Part shown: piece by piece, positions 6,462 through 6,603 of the stretch | Layout of the letters: each line of letters starts with the position of its first letter | Numbering within the stretch: position 1 is the stretch's first letter | Source of the DNA: Novosphingobium sp. UBA1948 | GTDB taxonomy: Bacteria > Pseudomonadota > Alphaproteobacteria > Sphingomonadales > Sphingomonadaceae | Direction of reading: 5' to 3' | Length of the DNA stretch: 6,603 bases | Assembly: GCA_002336765.1 (NCBI GenBank) | Contig: DDES01000233.1 | Coordinates: 1 to 6,603 of the forward strand | Made by a program: the position numbers and the translations under genes | Notes under the pieces: generated by a model | What the model saw: only the letters and a program-made list of their open reading frames with translations | Told to the model about the DNA's origin: nothing | Databases searched by the model: none

Positions 6462-6603
6462 ACGCCCTCACGCGCCAGCAGCCCGCGTTTGACATCCTCA
6501 CCCCACGCATAGCCGCCCAGCGAGCCGTCGCCACGAATCACACGATGGCAAGGGATCAACACCGCCACCGGATTGGCGCCGTTGGCGCTGCCCGCCGCAC
6601 GGC
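6446..6603 (-). CDS. Ada-type O6-methylguanine-DNA methyltransferase, C-terminal fragment
   Basis: The last 51 codons and TAA stop of a minus-strand gene whose upstream part lies beyond the right edge. The suicide alkyl-acceptor motif PCHRV is present with its Cys at residue 18 of the visible part, preceded by GSANGANPVAVLI and followed by RGDGSLGGYAWG. These proteins move the methyl group from O6-methylguanine or O4-methylthymine to their own Cys and are then spent. The WG after GGY resembles the Ada C-terminal domain (GYRWG in E. coli Ada) more than typical Ogt proteins, so the full gene may also carry an Ada-like regulatory domain; this cannot be seen here. Its last 16 bases overlap the end of priA in convergent orientation. 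Confidence 0.9.
   Translation of the reverse strand, partial: RAAGSANGANPVAVLIPCHRVIRGDGSLGGYAWGEDVKRGLLAREGVQTKE

Noticed and set aside
1..6603. Mobile element, CRISPR array, tRNA, rRNA, defence or phage system
   Set aside because: I saw no transposase or integrase, no regularly spaced direct repeats, no tRNA- or rRNA-like stretch and no compositional break; the genes are ordinary chromosomal ones.

Overview
This is a GC-rich window with ordinary chromosomal gene content, most consistent with an alphaproteobacterium, probably a sphingomonad such as Novosphingobium or Sphingobium. That placement is inference. It rests on GC-ending codon use, the aerobic-type cobaltochelatase subunit CobT, a short class-3 transaldolase close to priA, and general protein resemblance; no marker gene here fixes the taxon.

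The left half reads on the minus strand. A putative promoter near 3690-3717 would drive a short transaldolase (3633-2983). cobT (2972-1143) follows after a 10-base gap and starts with TTG, with its ribosome-binding site touching the transaldolase stop codon. After a 58-base AT-rich spacer comes a secreted protein of unknown function (1084 to the left edge, C-terminus cut off).

The right half reads mostly on the plus strand. A GNAT acetyltransferase (3761-4252) diverges from the transaldolase across a 127-base intergenic region. It is followed immediately by priA (about 4290-6461), the replication-restart helicase, with every diagnostic motif intact. The last 158 bases hold the C-terminal end of an Ada-type O6-methylguanine-DNA methyltransferase on the minus strand, whose end overlaps the end of priA by 16 bases.

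The genes serve separate housekeeping tasks: pentose phosphate metabolism, cobalamin-type metal chelation, replication restart and alkylation repair. They do not form one system. I found no mobile element, CRISPR array, tRNA, rRNA or phage signature, and no convincing new biological system. The points most worth a second look are the transaldolase-cobT pairing without cobS or cobN beside it, a palindromic -10-like element that could serve both divergent promoters, the unrecognised secreted protein at the left edge, and the uncertain start of priA. Long open frames lie antisense to cobT and to the left-edge gene; I judge them codon-bias shadows.
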